Positions 15,874 to 28,427 of a DNA stretch of 64,000 nucleotides are shown here, piece by piece. Position 1 is the first letter of the stretch. The number at the start of each line of letters is the position of its first letter. Origin of the DNA: Burkholderiales bacterium (lineage in GTDB: Bacteria; Pseudomonadota; Gammaproteobacteria; Burkholderiales; Burkholderiaceae_C); assembly GCA_016000265.1 (NCBI GenBank), contig JAECRL010000001.1:537205-601204 (forward strand), written 5' to 3'. The position numbers and the translations under genes are program-made. The notes beneath the pieces were generated by a model. The model saw nothing but the letters and a program-made list of their open reading frames with translations. It did no database searches and had not been told where the DNA came from.

Positions 15874-18573
15874 ATGTCCCATCCGCTCGAACTGCTGATC
15901 GCCAAACTCAACGACACCACCCGCCGGGCGGCCGAGCAGGCCGTGGTGCTGTGCAAACAGCGCGGCCACCACGAGGTGGACATCGAGCACCTGATGCTGG
16001 CGCTGCTGGCGCAGGCTCAGCCCGGCAACGACCTGCGCACCTTGTGCCGCCACGCCGAGGTGTCGATCGAGGGCCTGCAACACGACCTGGAGTCGGAGCT
16101 GTCGCGCTTCGCCGCTGGCAGCAGTCGCCCACCCGTGTTCTCGGTGCACGTGCCCGTGCTGCTGGAGCAGGCGTGGTTGATCGCCTCGCTGGCTTCGCCT
16201 TCGGCGCGCATCCGCAGCAGCCACCTGCTGCTGGCCTGGTTGACCGAGCCCTCGCTGGCTCAGATGGCCGCGCGGAGCTCGCGCCGGCTGGCGCAGTTCA
16301 ACCTGGCTGAGCTCAAGCATCGGTTGGCGGAGCTGACCGCGCAGTCGCCCGAGGCGCAGGCGACGGTCGACGTGGGGACGGGCGCTGCGGGGCAGGACGC
16401 TGGCGACTTGGGTGCTGGGGGCGCGGCGGGGCCGGCTCGCACGCCCGCGCTGGATCAGTTCACCACGAACCTGACCGAGCGCGCCCGCGCCGGGCAGATC
16501 GACCCGGTGGTGGGGCGCGAGGCCGAGATTCGCCATGTCATCGACATCCTGCTGCGCCGCCGTCAGAACAACCCCATCCTCACCGGTGAGGCGGGCGTGG
16601 GCAAGACCGCCGTGGTCGAGGGGCTGGCCTTGCGCGTGGCCGGTGGCGATGTGCCCGCCGTGCTGCAGGGCGTGGCCATCCACGTGCTGGACATGGGCCT
16701 GCTGCAGGCGGGGGCCTCGGTCAAGGGCGAGTTCGAGAACCGCCTGAAAAACGTCATCGACGAGGTGCGCAAGAGCCCGCACCCCATCATCCTGTTCATC
16801 GACGAGGCCCACACCCTGATCGGTGCGGGCGGCCAGGCCGGCGGCAACGACGCGGCCAACCTGCTCAAGCCCGCGCTGGCCCGCGGCGAGCTTCGCACCA
16901 TCGCGGCCACCACCTGGGGCGAGTACAAGCAGCACATCGAGAAGGACCCGGCGCTGGCCCGTCGCTTCCAGGTCGTCAAAGTCGAGGAGCCGAGCGAGGC
17001 GGTGGCCGCCGCCATGCTTCGCGGCATGGCCCCGCTGATGGAGAAGCACTTCGGCGTGCGCTTGCTGGACGAGGCCATCACCGAGGCCGTGCGCCTGTCG
17101 GCGCGCTACATCAGCGACCGGCAGTTGCCGGACAAGGCCGTTGGCGTGCTGGACACGGCCTGCGCCCGCGTGGCCCTGGGCCAGAGCGCCACGCCGGCGC
17201 GCATCGAGGACACCCGCCGCCGCATCGATCGGCTGGACGCCGAGGTGGCGGCTTTGCAGCGCGAGGTGGCCGCGCGCCTGGAAGGCGGCGCCCAGCGTGG
17301 CGTGCGACTCGACGAGCTGGGCACGGCCCGCCTGGACCTGCAGCAACAGCTGGTCGCCGACGAGGCCCGTTGGGCCCAGGAGCAGCAGGCGGTGCAGGCC
17401 ATCGTGGCCTTGCGGCAGCGAGCCGAGCAACAAGCCGGTGGCCTGCCCGAGGACGAGGCGGCCGAGCTGCAGCGCCTGCAGGCTGAACTGCGTGAGCTGC
17501 AGGGTGAGGCCCCGCTGGTGCCGGTGCAGGTCGATGGCCACGTGGTGGCCGACATCGTCAGCGGCTGGACGGGCATCCCCCTGGGCAAGATGGTCAAGGA
17601 CGAGATCGAGACGGTGCGCCAGCTCGAAGCCACCTTGCAGGAGCGCGTCATCGGCCAGGACCACGCCCTGGCGGCCATCGCCCAGCGTGTGCGCACGGCC
17701 CGCGCCGGCCTGGAGGACCCCAACAAGCCGCGCGGGGTGTTCCTGTTCGCCGGCCCCAGCGGCGTGGGCAAGACCGAAACCGCCCTGGCCCTGGCCGACA
17801 TCCTCTACGGTGGCGAGCGCAACCTCATCACCATCAACATGAGCGAGTACCAGGAGGCCCACAGCGTCAGCGGCCTCAAGGGCTCGCCGCCGGGGTACGT
17901 GGGCTACGGCCAGGGTGGCGTGCTCACCGAAGCCGTGCGCCGCAAGCCCTACAGCGTGGTGCTGCTCGATGAGGTCGAGAAGGCCCACCCGGACGTGCTG
18001 GAGATGTTCTTCCAGGTCTTCGACAAGGGACGCATGGACGACGCCGAAGGCCGCGAGATCGATTTCCGCCAGACGCTGATCATCCTGACGTCCAACGCCG
18101 GCTCGCAGCAGATCATGCAGGCCTGTTTCCACCACGACGAGGCCGCTGGCGGCCAGGTCATGAAGTCGCCCGATCAGCTGCCCGCCGCCGATGAGCTCGC
18201 CGAAGGCCTGCGCCCGGTGCTCTACAAGGTGTTCAAGCCAGCCTTCATCGGGCGCACCAAGGTGGTCCCGTATTACCCGCTGCACGACGACGTGCTGGCC
18301 GAGGTGATCCGCCTCAAGCTCGGGCGCATCGCTGCACGCATCCGCGTCAACCACCAGGCCGAGCTCAGCTACGACGAGGACCTGATCGACACCGTGCTGG
18401 CGCGTTGCACCGAGGTGGACACCGGCGCGCGTGCGGTCGACCACATCCTCAACGGCAGCCTGCTGCCCCAGATCGCCGACAGCGTGCTGGGGCGCATGGC
18501 CGAGGGGCGCGCCATCGAGCGCATCCGCGTGGGCGCCAACGCGCAGGGCGACTTCACCTTCGAGGTGGCCTGA
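15874..18573 (+). CDS. tssH: T6SS sheath-recycling AAA+ unfoldase TssH (ClpV)
   Basis: Hexameric ClpB-like ATPase that disassembles the contracted TssBC sheath. It has 899 residues from ATG 15874. The frame is open to a GTG at 15835, but the family begins at SHPLELLIAKLND. The N-terminal Clp domain spans about 5-155. The first Walker A is GEAGVGKT (about 239-246) and the second GPSGVGKT (about 627-634), with the Clp middle region between (about 400-560). A C-terminal ClpB D2-small domain follows. The 36-residue Gly/Ala insert before the first ATPase domain (about 160-190) is a linker. This is the last T6SS gene; no tssA, tssM or vgrG follows. Confidence 0.94.
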   Translation: MSHPLELLIAKLNDTTRRAAEQAVVLCKQRGHHEVDIEHLMLALLAQAQPGNDLRTLCRHAEVSIEGLQHDLESELSRFAAGSSRPPVFSVHVPVLLEQAWLIASLASPSARIRSSHLLLAWLTEPSLAQMAARSSRRLAQFNLAELKHRLAELTAQSPEAQATVDVGTGAAGQDAGDLGAGGAAGPARTPALDQFTTNLTERARAGQIDPVVGREAEIRHVIDILLRRRQNNPILTGEAGVGKTAVVEGLALRVAGGDVPAVLQGVAIHVLDMGLLQAGASVKGEFENRLKNVIDEVRKSPHPIILFIDEAHTLIGAGGQAGGNDAANLLKPALARGELRTIAATTWGEYKQHIEKDPALARRFQVVKVEEPSEAVAAAMLRGMAPLMEKHFGVRLLDEAITEAVRLSARYISDRQLPDKAVGVLDTACARVALGQSATPARIEDTRRRIDRLDAEVAALQREVAARLEGGAQRGVRLDELGTARLDLQQQLVADEARWAQEQQAVQAIVALRQRAEQQAGGLPEDEAAELQRLQAELRELQGEAPLVPVQVDGHVVADIVSGWTGIPLGKMVKDEIETVRQLEATLQERVIGQDHALAAIAQRVRTARAGLEDPNKPRGVFLFAGPSGVGKTETALALADILYGGERNLITINMSEYQEAHSVSGLKGSPPGYVGYGQGGVLTEAVRRKPYSVVLLDEVEKAHPDVLEMFFQVFDKGRMDDAEGREIDFRQTLIILTSNAGSQQIMQACFHHDEAAGGQVMKSPDQLPAADELAEGLRPVLYKVFKPAFIGRTKVVPYYPLHDDVLAEVIRLKLGRIAARIRVNHQAELSYDEDLIDTVLARCTEVDTGARAVDHILNGSLLPQIADSVLGRMAEGRAIERIRVGANAQGDFTFEVA

Positions 18574-18609
18574 GCAAAGGGGGGCTGGGCTTCAGGGGGG
18601 CCGGCCTCG

Positions 18610-18867
18610 TCAGATCCCGTCGCCGAGGATGAGCAGGGCTTCGTCGCGCCAGTAGGTGGCCGCGGCGTAGAAGCCTTCCCAGACGCAGCCGTTGCAGCCT
18701 CGGCCACAGCAGGTGGTGGGCGCGGGTGGCGGGGGGCGCAGCTCGACGCCTTGCCCGCGGGCGCGGCTTTGCAGCAGGTCGAAGACGGCCTGGGCCGTGG
18801 AGAGCTCGAACAGCGGCCGACTCAGGAGGTCGGCCGCGGGGGAGGCTGGGTGGGCGGGATCTGACAT
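18610..18867 (-). CDS. Small oxidoreductase-like Cys-motif protein
   Basis: An 85-residue protein whose C-terminal half (PPPAPTTCCGRGCNGCVWEGF) matches the short oxidoreductase-like domain often annotated as PF09791. Four cysteines lie at 53, 54, 58 and 61, and a conserved WRDEALLIL segment follows. The arrangement suggests metal or Fe-S binding, but no reaction has been established for the family that I know of. It lies convergent with tssH and on the opposite strand to all close neighbours, so the context gives no pathway. Confidence 0.75.
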   Translation of the reverse strand: MSDPAHPASPAADLLSRPLFELSTAQAVFDLLQSRARGQGVELRPPPPAPTTCCGRGCNGCVWEGFYAAATYWRDEALLILGDGI

Positions 18868-18908
18868 CGGACGTGATCTTACCCAGGGCCTCGTGGCATA
18901 GTCAGAGG

Positions 18909-19697
18909 GTGAGCCTGGACACCCCCACTTCTTCTCCTTCTCCTTCCCCTGCGATGGACCAGCCCATGCTGGCTGTCTACGGTCACGCCATCACCTGGAA
19001 GCACCTGATCCTCACGGCGGTGCTGCTGATCGTGATGATGTCGACCTTGGCTGCGGTCGGGGCCTGGTGGGCCTGGCACCACCTGGCGGCGCGCGTGGTG
19101 CTGCGCGAGCAGGAGGCCCAGGTTCGCCTGCCCGACGAGTTGGCGGTGCTGGCCACCGTCAGCCGCCGCGTCGAGGTGCGCGTTGACCAGACCTTGCCGG
19201 TGCGCGTGCCCATTCAGCAGGACCTGAGCATCCCGCTGGAGGCCCCGATCCCGGTGCAGGTCAGCATCGACACCATCGTGCCCATTCGCCTGGACGTGCC
19301 GATCAAGCACGTGCTTCACCTCGACCAGTCCATCGAGGTCGACAGCCAGGTGCGCACGCGCGTGCTGGGCATCCCCCTGACCCTGCCCATCCAGGGACGG
19401 GTGCCGGTGAAGGCCGATGTGCCCATCGACCTCGTCATCCCGGTGCGACAGGACCTGCCGGTGGCCCTGACGACGACGGCGAACGTGCGCATCACCGAGC
19501 CGCTGCGCACGCGCATCGACACCGTGGTGGAGGCCCGGGTGCCGATCCGCGAGTCCTTCTCGCTGCCGGTGACCGAGCCGATCAGCGCGCGCCTGACCTT
19601 CCCGCAGCAGCGGGTCACCGCCGGGCTCAACCTGATGGACCTGACGGTGCCTTTCGAGTCGGTCACGCTGGCCTTGCGCCGGCCGGCCGCGCCCTGA
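18909..19697 (+). CDS. Membrane-anchored beta-repeat protein A (unrecognised family)
   Basis: I do not recognise this family. From the GTG at 18909 it is 262 residues; an ATG at 18954 gives 247. Neither has a well-spaced ribosome-binding site. After a short N-terminal part comes one hydrophobic helix (about residues 32-58, LILTAVLLIVMMSTLAAVGA), then about 200 residues that should lie in the periplasm. These consist of alternating hydrophobic/polar strands with a recurring V-P-I/P-V pattern (LPVRVPIQQDLSIPL, IPVQVSIDTIVPIRLDVPI, VPVKADVPIDLVIPV), roughly every 10-13 residues. This looks like a long beta structure, perhaps a hydrophobic groove. The gene ends four bases before its paralogue, protein B. 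Confidence 0.75.
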   Translation: MSLDTPTSSPSPSPAMDQPMLAVYGHAITWKHLILTAVLLIVMMSTLAAVGAWWAWHHLAARVVLREQEAQVRLPDELAVLATVSRRVEVRVDQTLPVRVPIQQDLSIPLEAPIPVQVSIDTIVPIRLDVPIKHVLHLDQSIEVDSQVRTRVLGIPLTLPIQGRVPVKADVPIDLVIPVRQDLPVALTTTANVRITEPLRTRIDTVVEARVPIRESFSLPVTEPISARLTFPQQRVTAGLNLMDLTVPFESVTLALRRPAAP

Positions 19698-19701
19698 GGT
19701 G

Positions 19702-20433
19702 ATGCGGGGCACCTTGCCACCCGCCGCGCGCCGGGGCTGGAACCGACCGGTTCGCCCCGTGGCGCTGGTCTGGGTGAGCGCCGGGGTGCTGCTGGCTTGG
19801 CTGGCCCTGATGCTGGGCGCGACCTGGTTCGTCTACACCGCGCTGGACGTGCGCATCGCCCTGCGCGATCAGCCCGTGAGCCTGCGCCTGCCTGAGGGCA
19901 TGAAGGCGCTGGCCGACATCCAGGGGCCCATCCACACGCGGCTGGATTTGCGCCCGCGCATCAGCGTGCCGGTGCGGCAGACCCTGTCGGCCGAGGTGTC
20001 CGACAGCTTGCACGCCCGGGTGAAGTTGCAGGCCACGCTGCCCGTGCAGACCGTGGTCCACGTGGACCAGGTGGTGCCGGTGCGCACGCAGTTGCAGCTC
20101 AGCGTGCCGGTGTTCAGTTGGCTGCCGCGCTTCGAGGTGACGGTGCCCGTGGCGCTGGCGTTGCCCGTTCGCATGGACGTGCCGGTCAGCCTGAGCGTGC
20201 CCCTGCAGTTGGACGCGCTGGTCAGCGGGGTCTTTCGCGAGCCGGTGTCGGTGCCGCTGGATGCGGTTTTTGCGTTGCGCCCCGAGATCCACGCGCCGCT
20301 GCAGGCCCAGGTCCGGCGCCAGATGGCGTTCGAGCTGCTGGCGCCCATGCCACCGGTTCCCCTGGTCATCGAGCGGGCCAGCTTGCTGGCGCCGTTCATG
20401 TTCCCGTCGCGACGCTTGCCCGTGGCGCCCTGA
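19702..20433 (+). CDS. Membrane-anchored beta-repeat protein B, paralogue of A
   Basis: A 243-residue protein of the same layout as its upstream neighbour: a basic N-terminus, one transmembrane helix (about 20-46, ending WFVYTALD), then a periplasmic beta-repeat region with units such as RISVPVRQTLSAEV, LSVPVFSWLPRFEVTVPV and LPVRMDVPVSLSVPL. Just after the helix the two align directly (protein A RVVLREQEAQVRLPDE, protein B RIALRDQPVSLRLPEG), so they arose by duplication. The ATG at 19702 follows TGAGGTG next to the stop of gene A, so the two are probably co-translated. Function unknown; the paired arrangement suggests they work together. Confidence 0.75.
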   Translation: MRGTLPPAARRGWNRPVRPVALVWVSAGVLLAWLALMLGATWFVYTALDVRIALRDQPVSLRLPEGMKALADIQGPIHTRLDLRPRISVPVRQTLSAEVSDSLHARVKLQATLPVQTVVHVDQVVPVRTQLQLSVPVFSWLPRFEVTVPVALALPVRMDVPVSLSVPLQLDALVSGVFREPVSVPLDAVFALRPEIHAPLQAQVRRQMAFELLAPMPPVPLVIERASLLAPFMFPSRRLPVAP

Positions 20434-20640
20434 GTCGATGCACGGGGGCTGCTCGCCACCAGCGCCTGTGGCTTGATCCAGGTCGACCGATCGTGACAAA
20501 GTGGCGCCATGGCGGGGTGGATGGGCCGATGGCCCCCCTCCTCACCGCGTTTACACCGGGTTCGTTTCGCACTTGACGCCCCCATAGTGATTTGAACGTC
20601 CCGGTTTTCACACGCCGGGGGCTGGTTCAGGAGCAGTCGC

Positions 20641-21953
20641 TTGTCAGAGGCCGTGGTCGCGCAGTCGGGGTTGGGGGAGTCAGAGCCGGGGCTGGATCGC
20701 GCCGCGTGCGTCGAGCAAACCCTCGCTCAGGGTTTCCCGCTGCTGTTTTTCCCGCGTTCGCTGGAGGCGGACTTTCAGCTGGACTGCCAGCCCCGGCGCT
20801 TGAGCCTGATCACCGAGGCCGGCGTCGCGTCCGTGTTGCTGTACGCCGGCATGTTGCTGGCCGACTGGCTGCTCACCCCCGACACGCTCTGGCTGGCCCT
20901 CTTCTTGCGGATGGCCGTGTTCGCGCCGGTCATCCTGGTGGGGCTGCTGCTGATCCGGTCGTGGCGCCGTCCTGCGGTCAGCGAGTGGCTGATCGCCTTC
21001 GCGGGCATGCTCGCCGTGGTGCTCACCAGCCTCATCTTGCTGTCGGCCCAGGGCAAGTGGGGCTACGCGCGACTGGTGGAGTTCAACATCATCGTGGTCT
21101 ACACCTGCACCCTGGCGCGCTTCTGGCCTGCCTTGGCGCTGGGTGTTTTCGCCCTCGTCGTGCACACGGCGCTGGCCGTGACCCTGGTGGATTTCACCGG
21201 CGTGCTGGGCATCAACGTGTCGCTGCTGGCCTTCGTGGTGCTGTGCTTCACGCTGTACGGCAACTACACCCTGGAGCGCGACGAGCGCATGGCCTACCTG
21301 ATGGCGCAGCGCGAGGCGGCGTTGCAGGACGCGCTGCAGGCGTCCCACGAGCAACTCGCCCGACTGGCCACGACCGATTCGCTGACCGAGGTGGCGAACC
21401 GCCGCTCGGCCGACACCTTCCTGGCCCAGTCCTGGGCGCACGCGCAGGCCCGCGGTTTGCCCATGGCCTTGGTGATGATCGACATCGACCACTTCAAGCG
21501 CTACAACGACCACTACGGTCACCCCGCGGGAGACCGGTGCCTGCAGGCGGTGGCGGCGGCGCTGTCGGCTTGTTCGCGCCGCGCCGGGGACCTGGTGGCG
21601 CGCATCGGGGGTGAGGAGTTCTTGCTCATCATGACCGACGTGGAGCCGCGCACGGCGCTGTCGGTGGCACAGCGCGTGCGCGATGCGGTGCAGGCCCTGG
21701 CGGTGCCGCACGCCGGCTCGACGTGCTCGGACGTGGTCACCGTGAGCGTGGGGGTGGCGACCCTCTTGCCGGGTGAGGCCGACCAGCGGGCCAAGCTGAT
21801 GCGCGTGGCCGACGAGGCCCTGTATGCGGCCAAGGCCTCGGGGCGCAACCGGGTGTTTGCGGTGCACCCGGACGGGCAGGTGCAGGGCCTGGATGGTGAC
21901 CTTGACCTTGACCTTGACCTGGATTGCCACCCCCCTCGCAACAGGGAGGGCGC

Positions 21954-21957
<4 letters not shown>
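20641..21957 (+). CDS. Membrane diguanylate cyclase (first of a tandem pair)
   Basis: Makes c-di-GMP from two GTP. It has 438 residues from a TTG start with AGGAG seven bases upstream; there is no better start in the frame. The N-terminal half holds about five or six transmembrane helices (about 60-205). A short coiled-coil linker with QREAALQDALQ follows. The GGDEF domain has MIDIDHFKRYND and the active-site motif GGEEF (323-327). The inhibitory I-site RAGD sits five residues before it, so product inhibition is likely. The C-terminus ends in a run of Asp-Leu pairs coded by a hexanucleotide repeat. It overlaps the next gene by ATGA and is paralogous to it. Confidence 0.9.
21898..21921. repeat. 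Short CTTGAC hexanucleotide repeat
   Basis: Three exact CTTGAC units (21901-21918) flanked by GAC and CTG, encoding alternating Asp and Leu near the C-terminus of the first diguanylate cyclase. A gain or loss of one unit keeps the frame. Confidence 0.8.
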
Positions 21958-25953
<3,996 letters not shown>

Positions 25954-25975
25954 TCGACGCGAAGGAGGGCCCACG

Positions 25976-26416
25976 ATGACCGCTGCTCACATCCCGACTT
26001 CGCTCCAGCCTGCCGTGCGGGCCTCGCTGCAGAAGTGGCACGACATGGTCGCCGCGCGCGACCTGTCGGCCCTGCCCGGCATCCTGCACGACGACGCCTG
26101 CTTTCGCTCGCCCATGGCCTTCAAGCCGTACCAGAGCGCGGCCGCCGTCAACCTGATCCTGGGCACCGTGCTGACGGTGTTCCAGGACTTTGCCTACCAC
26201 CGCGCGCTCGCCAGCGACGATGGCCTGAACGTCGTGCTGGAGTTCAGCGCGCGCGTGGGCGACAAGTCGCTCAAGGGCATCGACATGATTGCTTTTGACG
26301 AGCAGGGCCGCATCATTGACTTCGAAGTCATGGTGCGCCCGTTCAATGGCCTGCAGGCCCTGGGCGCTGAAATGGGCGCCCGCCTCGCGGCCTTCCTGCC
26401 GGCCTACAAGGGTTGA
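25976..26416 (+). CDS. NTF2-like (SnoaL-type) protein
   Basis: A 146-residue single-domain protein with the NTF2-like pattern: an N-terminal helix (SLQKWHDMVAARDLSALPGI), the LHDDACFRSP segment and a C-terminal strand block ending IIDFEVMVRPFNGLQALG. ATG 25976 follows GAAGGAGGG. It sits 22 bases after the reductase and 20 bases before the isomerase, so it belongs to that operon. Members of this fold can be isomerases, hydratases or ligand carriers. An accessory role with CoA esters is only an inference. Confidence 0.75.
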   Translation: MTAAHIPTSLQPAVRASLQKWHDMVAARDLSALPGILHDDACFRSPMAFKPYQSAAAVNLILGTVLTVFQDFAYHRALASDDGLNVVLEFSARVGDKSLKGIDMIAFDEQGRIIDFEVMVRPFNGLQALGAEMGARLAAFLPAYKG

Positions 26417-26436
26417 AGACCCGGGAGACACCAGAC

Positions 26437-27267
26437 ATGTCCAACGCCACCCCCACGCTCGAAACCATCCGCCTGTCGCTGTCCGACAAGGTGGCCACCG
26501 TCACCCTGAACCGCCCCGAGAAGGCCAACGCCATGAACTGGGCGATGTGGCAGGACATCCGCTCGGCCATGCAGTGGGCCGACCGCACGCCCGAGGTGCG
26601 CGCCGTGGTGCTGCAAGGCGAGGGCAAGCACTTCACCTCCGGCATCGACCTGACGATGATGATGGGCCTGCAAGCCCAGATCAAGGACGACTGCGACGGC
26701 CGCATGCGCGAGAAGCTGCGTGAGCTGATCCTGGAGATGCAGGACACGCTCACCAGCCTGGAGCGCTGCCGCAAGCCCGTGCTGGCCGCCATCCACTCGG
26801 GGTGCGTGGGCGGTGGGGTGGACCTGGTCAGCTGCGCCGACATGCGCTACTGCTCGGCCGACGCGTACTTCACGATCAAGGAGATCGACATCGGCATGGT
26901 GGCCGACGTGGGCACGCTGCAGCGCCTGCCCAAGATCATCGGCAGCCAGGGCCTGGTGCGCGAGCTGGCCTACACCGGTCGCAAGGTCGACGCCGAAGAG
27001 GCCCTGCGCATCGGCCTGGTCAACCGCGTGTTCGAGTCCCGTGAAGCGTTGCAAGCGGGTGTGCACGAACTGGCGTTGCAGATCGCGGCCAAGTCGCCGC
27101 TGTCCATCCGCGGCACCAAGGAGATCCTCAACCACACGCGCGACCACAGCGTGGCCGATGGCCTGCAGTACATGGCCAGCTGGAACGCGGCGATGCTGAT
27201 GTCGCAGGACCTGATGACGGCGATGATGGCCTCCATGGCCAAGCAGACGCCGACGTTCAAGGACTGA
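26437..27267 (+). CDS. Delta(3,5)-delta(2,4)-dienoyl-CoA isomerase-like crotonase
   Basis: A crotonase-fold enzyme of 276 residues. The oxyanion-hole regions are GEGKHFTSGIDL (about 61-72) and CVGGGVDLVSCADMRYC (about 123-139). The three acidic residues that define the ECH1-type dienoyl isomerase are present: Asp129, Glu149 (FTIKEIDIG) and Asp157 (VADVGTLQRLPKIIG). The VADVGTLQRLPK block is itself diagnostic of ECH1 rather than of enoyl-CoA hydratase. It would move the double bonds of 3,5-dienoyl-CoA to give 2,4-dienoyl-CoA, the substrate of the first gene of the operon. The ATG at 26437 is preferred to an upstream TTG. The stop abuts that of the convergent AraC gene. Confidence 0.88.
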   Translation: MSNATPTLETIRLSLSDKVATVTLNRPEKANAMNWAMWQDIRSAMQWADRTPEVRAVVLQGEGKHFTSGIDLTMMMGLQAQIKDDCDGRMREKLRELILEMQDTLTSLERCRKPVLAAIHSGCVGGGVDLVSCADMRYCSADAYFTIKEIDIGMVADVGTLQRLPKIIGSQGLVRELAYTGRKVDAEEALRIGLVNRVFESREALQAGVHELALQIAAKSPLSIRGTKEILNHTRDHSVADGLQYMASWNAAMLMSQDLMTAMMASMAKQTPTFKD

Positions 27268-28332
27268 TCAGGTCCCGCTGGGCGCGGCCTCGTCGTCAAG
27301 GCGCGTGCCCTGGCGCACCGCCAGCGGCGTCAGCCCCGTCCAGCGCCGCACCGCGCGGTGCAGGGAGCTGGGCTCGGCGTAGGCCGCGCGCTGGGCGATG
27401 TCGGCCAGCGTCAGCTGGGTGTGGCGAAGCTCGTGCAAGACCTGCTCGCGGCGCACCTGCTCGACCAGGTCCTTGAAGCTCAGGCTTTGCTCGGCCAACC
27501 GACGCTGCAGTTGTCGCGCCGACAGGCCCAGGTCGGCCTCCACGTCGGGGGCCACGTCTTCCAGCAGGGGCAGGCGGCCGCCCTGCAGGCGTGCGGCGAT
27601 CTGCTGGCGCAGCACGGCGGCCAGGCGCGAGCCGCCTTGCGAGAGTTGGCTCCATTGCTGGTCGGTCACCGCGCTCATGAGCCGGTGCAGCTGCGGGTCG
27701 GCGTGCGGGTTGGGCAGGCTCAGCCACGAAGCAGGCGCGCGTTCGCTGGCGAGGGGGGCGTCGAAGTGCACGGGGCAGCCGTAGAAGTCCCGCAGCGGCT
27801 GCGCGTCGGCCGGGGCCGGGCAGGGCAGCGCAACCTCGTCGAGCACCAGCTGGCGCCCCGACACCCAGCGCGCAAAGGCCAGGCGCGAAACCATGGCGAA
27901 GGTCCACAGTTGCGTGTCGCGGGGCACCTCGCCCAGCGTCTCGAACTGGCTGACGATGCGGTCTCCCTGGAAGCGGTGCACCGTGCGCAGCTGCGTGCAG
28001 ATCAGGCTTTGCAGGCGCTCGAACATCGCCAGGCCGTTTTCAAACTCGTTGCAGCTGATCAGGGTGTAGCCCAGGCTGCCCATGTTGGCCGGGCGCACCT
28101 GTTGCGCGATGCGCAAAGCGGTGTGCGGGTCGCCACAGCAGTCGGCCGCGAGGTGCAGCGCGTGCGCCAGCTTCGTGGCGGGCACCCAGCGCGGGCTGGT
28201 GTCGGTGTCGAGCTCGTGCAGGCCGAGCGCGGCCAGGATGGGTGCGGTGTCCAGGTCGCGGGCGCGCACGTGGTCGACGACCAGGCGGGCGTAGCTGGAG
28301 GCAAAACCAAGGGGCGCGACATCGGGGCTCAC
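27268..28332 (-). CDS. AraC-family transcriptional regulator
   Basis: A regulator with an N-terminal ligand-binding domain of the long AraC type (about residues 10-200, LGFASSYARLVVDHVRARDLD onward) and a C-terminal double helix-turn-helix (last 100 residues, LGLSARQLQRRLAEQSLSFKDL and LTLADIAQRAAYAEPSSLHRAVRRWTG; landmark AYAEPSSLHRA). The start is uncertain: GTG at 28332 gives 354 residues, while a TTG at 28392 gives 374. No clear ribosome-binding site supports either. It is divergent from the P450 gene, with fewer than 100 bases between starts, which suggests it controls it. The stop touches that of the isomerase gene. Confidence 0.85.
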   Translation of the reverse strand: MSPDVAPLGFASSYARLVVDHVRARDLDTAPILAALGLHELDTDTSPRWVPATKLAHALHLAADCCGDPHTALRIAQQVRPANMGSLGYTLISCNEFENGLAMFERLQSLICTQLRTVHRFQGDRIVSQFETLGEVPRDTQLWTFAMVSRLAFARWVSGRQLVLDEVALPCPAPADAQPLRDFYGCPVHFDAPLASERAPASWLSLPNPHADPQLHRLMSAVTDQQWSQLSQGGSRLAAVLRQQIAARLQGGRLPLLEDVAPDVEADLGLSARQLQRRLAEQSLSFKDLVEQVRREQVLHELRHTQLTLADIAQRAAYAEPSSLHRAVRRWTGLTPLAVRQGTRLDDEAAPSGT

Positions 28333-28427
28333 GGGGGCGATGGTAGTGCAGTTGCTGGCGTCCGCGGTCAGTCGGCTGGCGGCCGCGGTCAATGACAGGG
28401 CCGGCGCGGGCGGGCACAGTCGAGCGC

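Noticed and set aside
15037..18444. A 1135-codon open frame on the minus strand opposite tssG/tssH
   Set aside because: It mirrors the codon structure of tssH in very GC-rich DNA, has His/Gln/Arg-rich composition without domains, and no ribosome-binding site.
5635..18573. The T6SS locus considered as a recently acquired genomic island
   Set aside because: No integrase, insertion sequence, tRNA or flanking direct repeat is present, and base composition by eye matches the neighbours.
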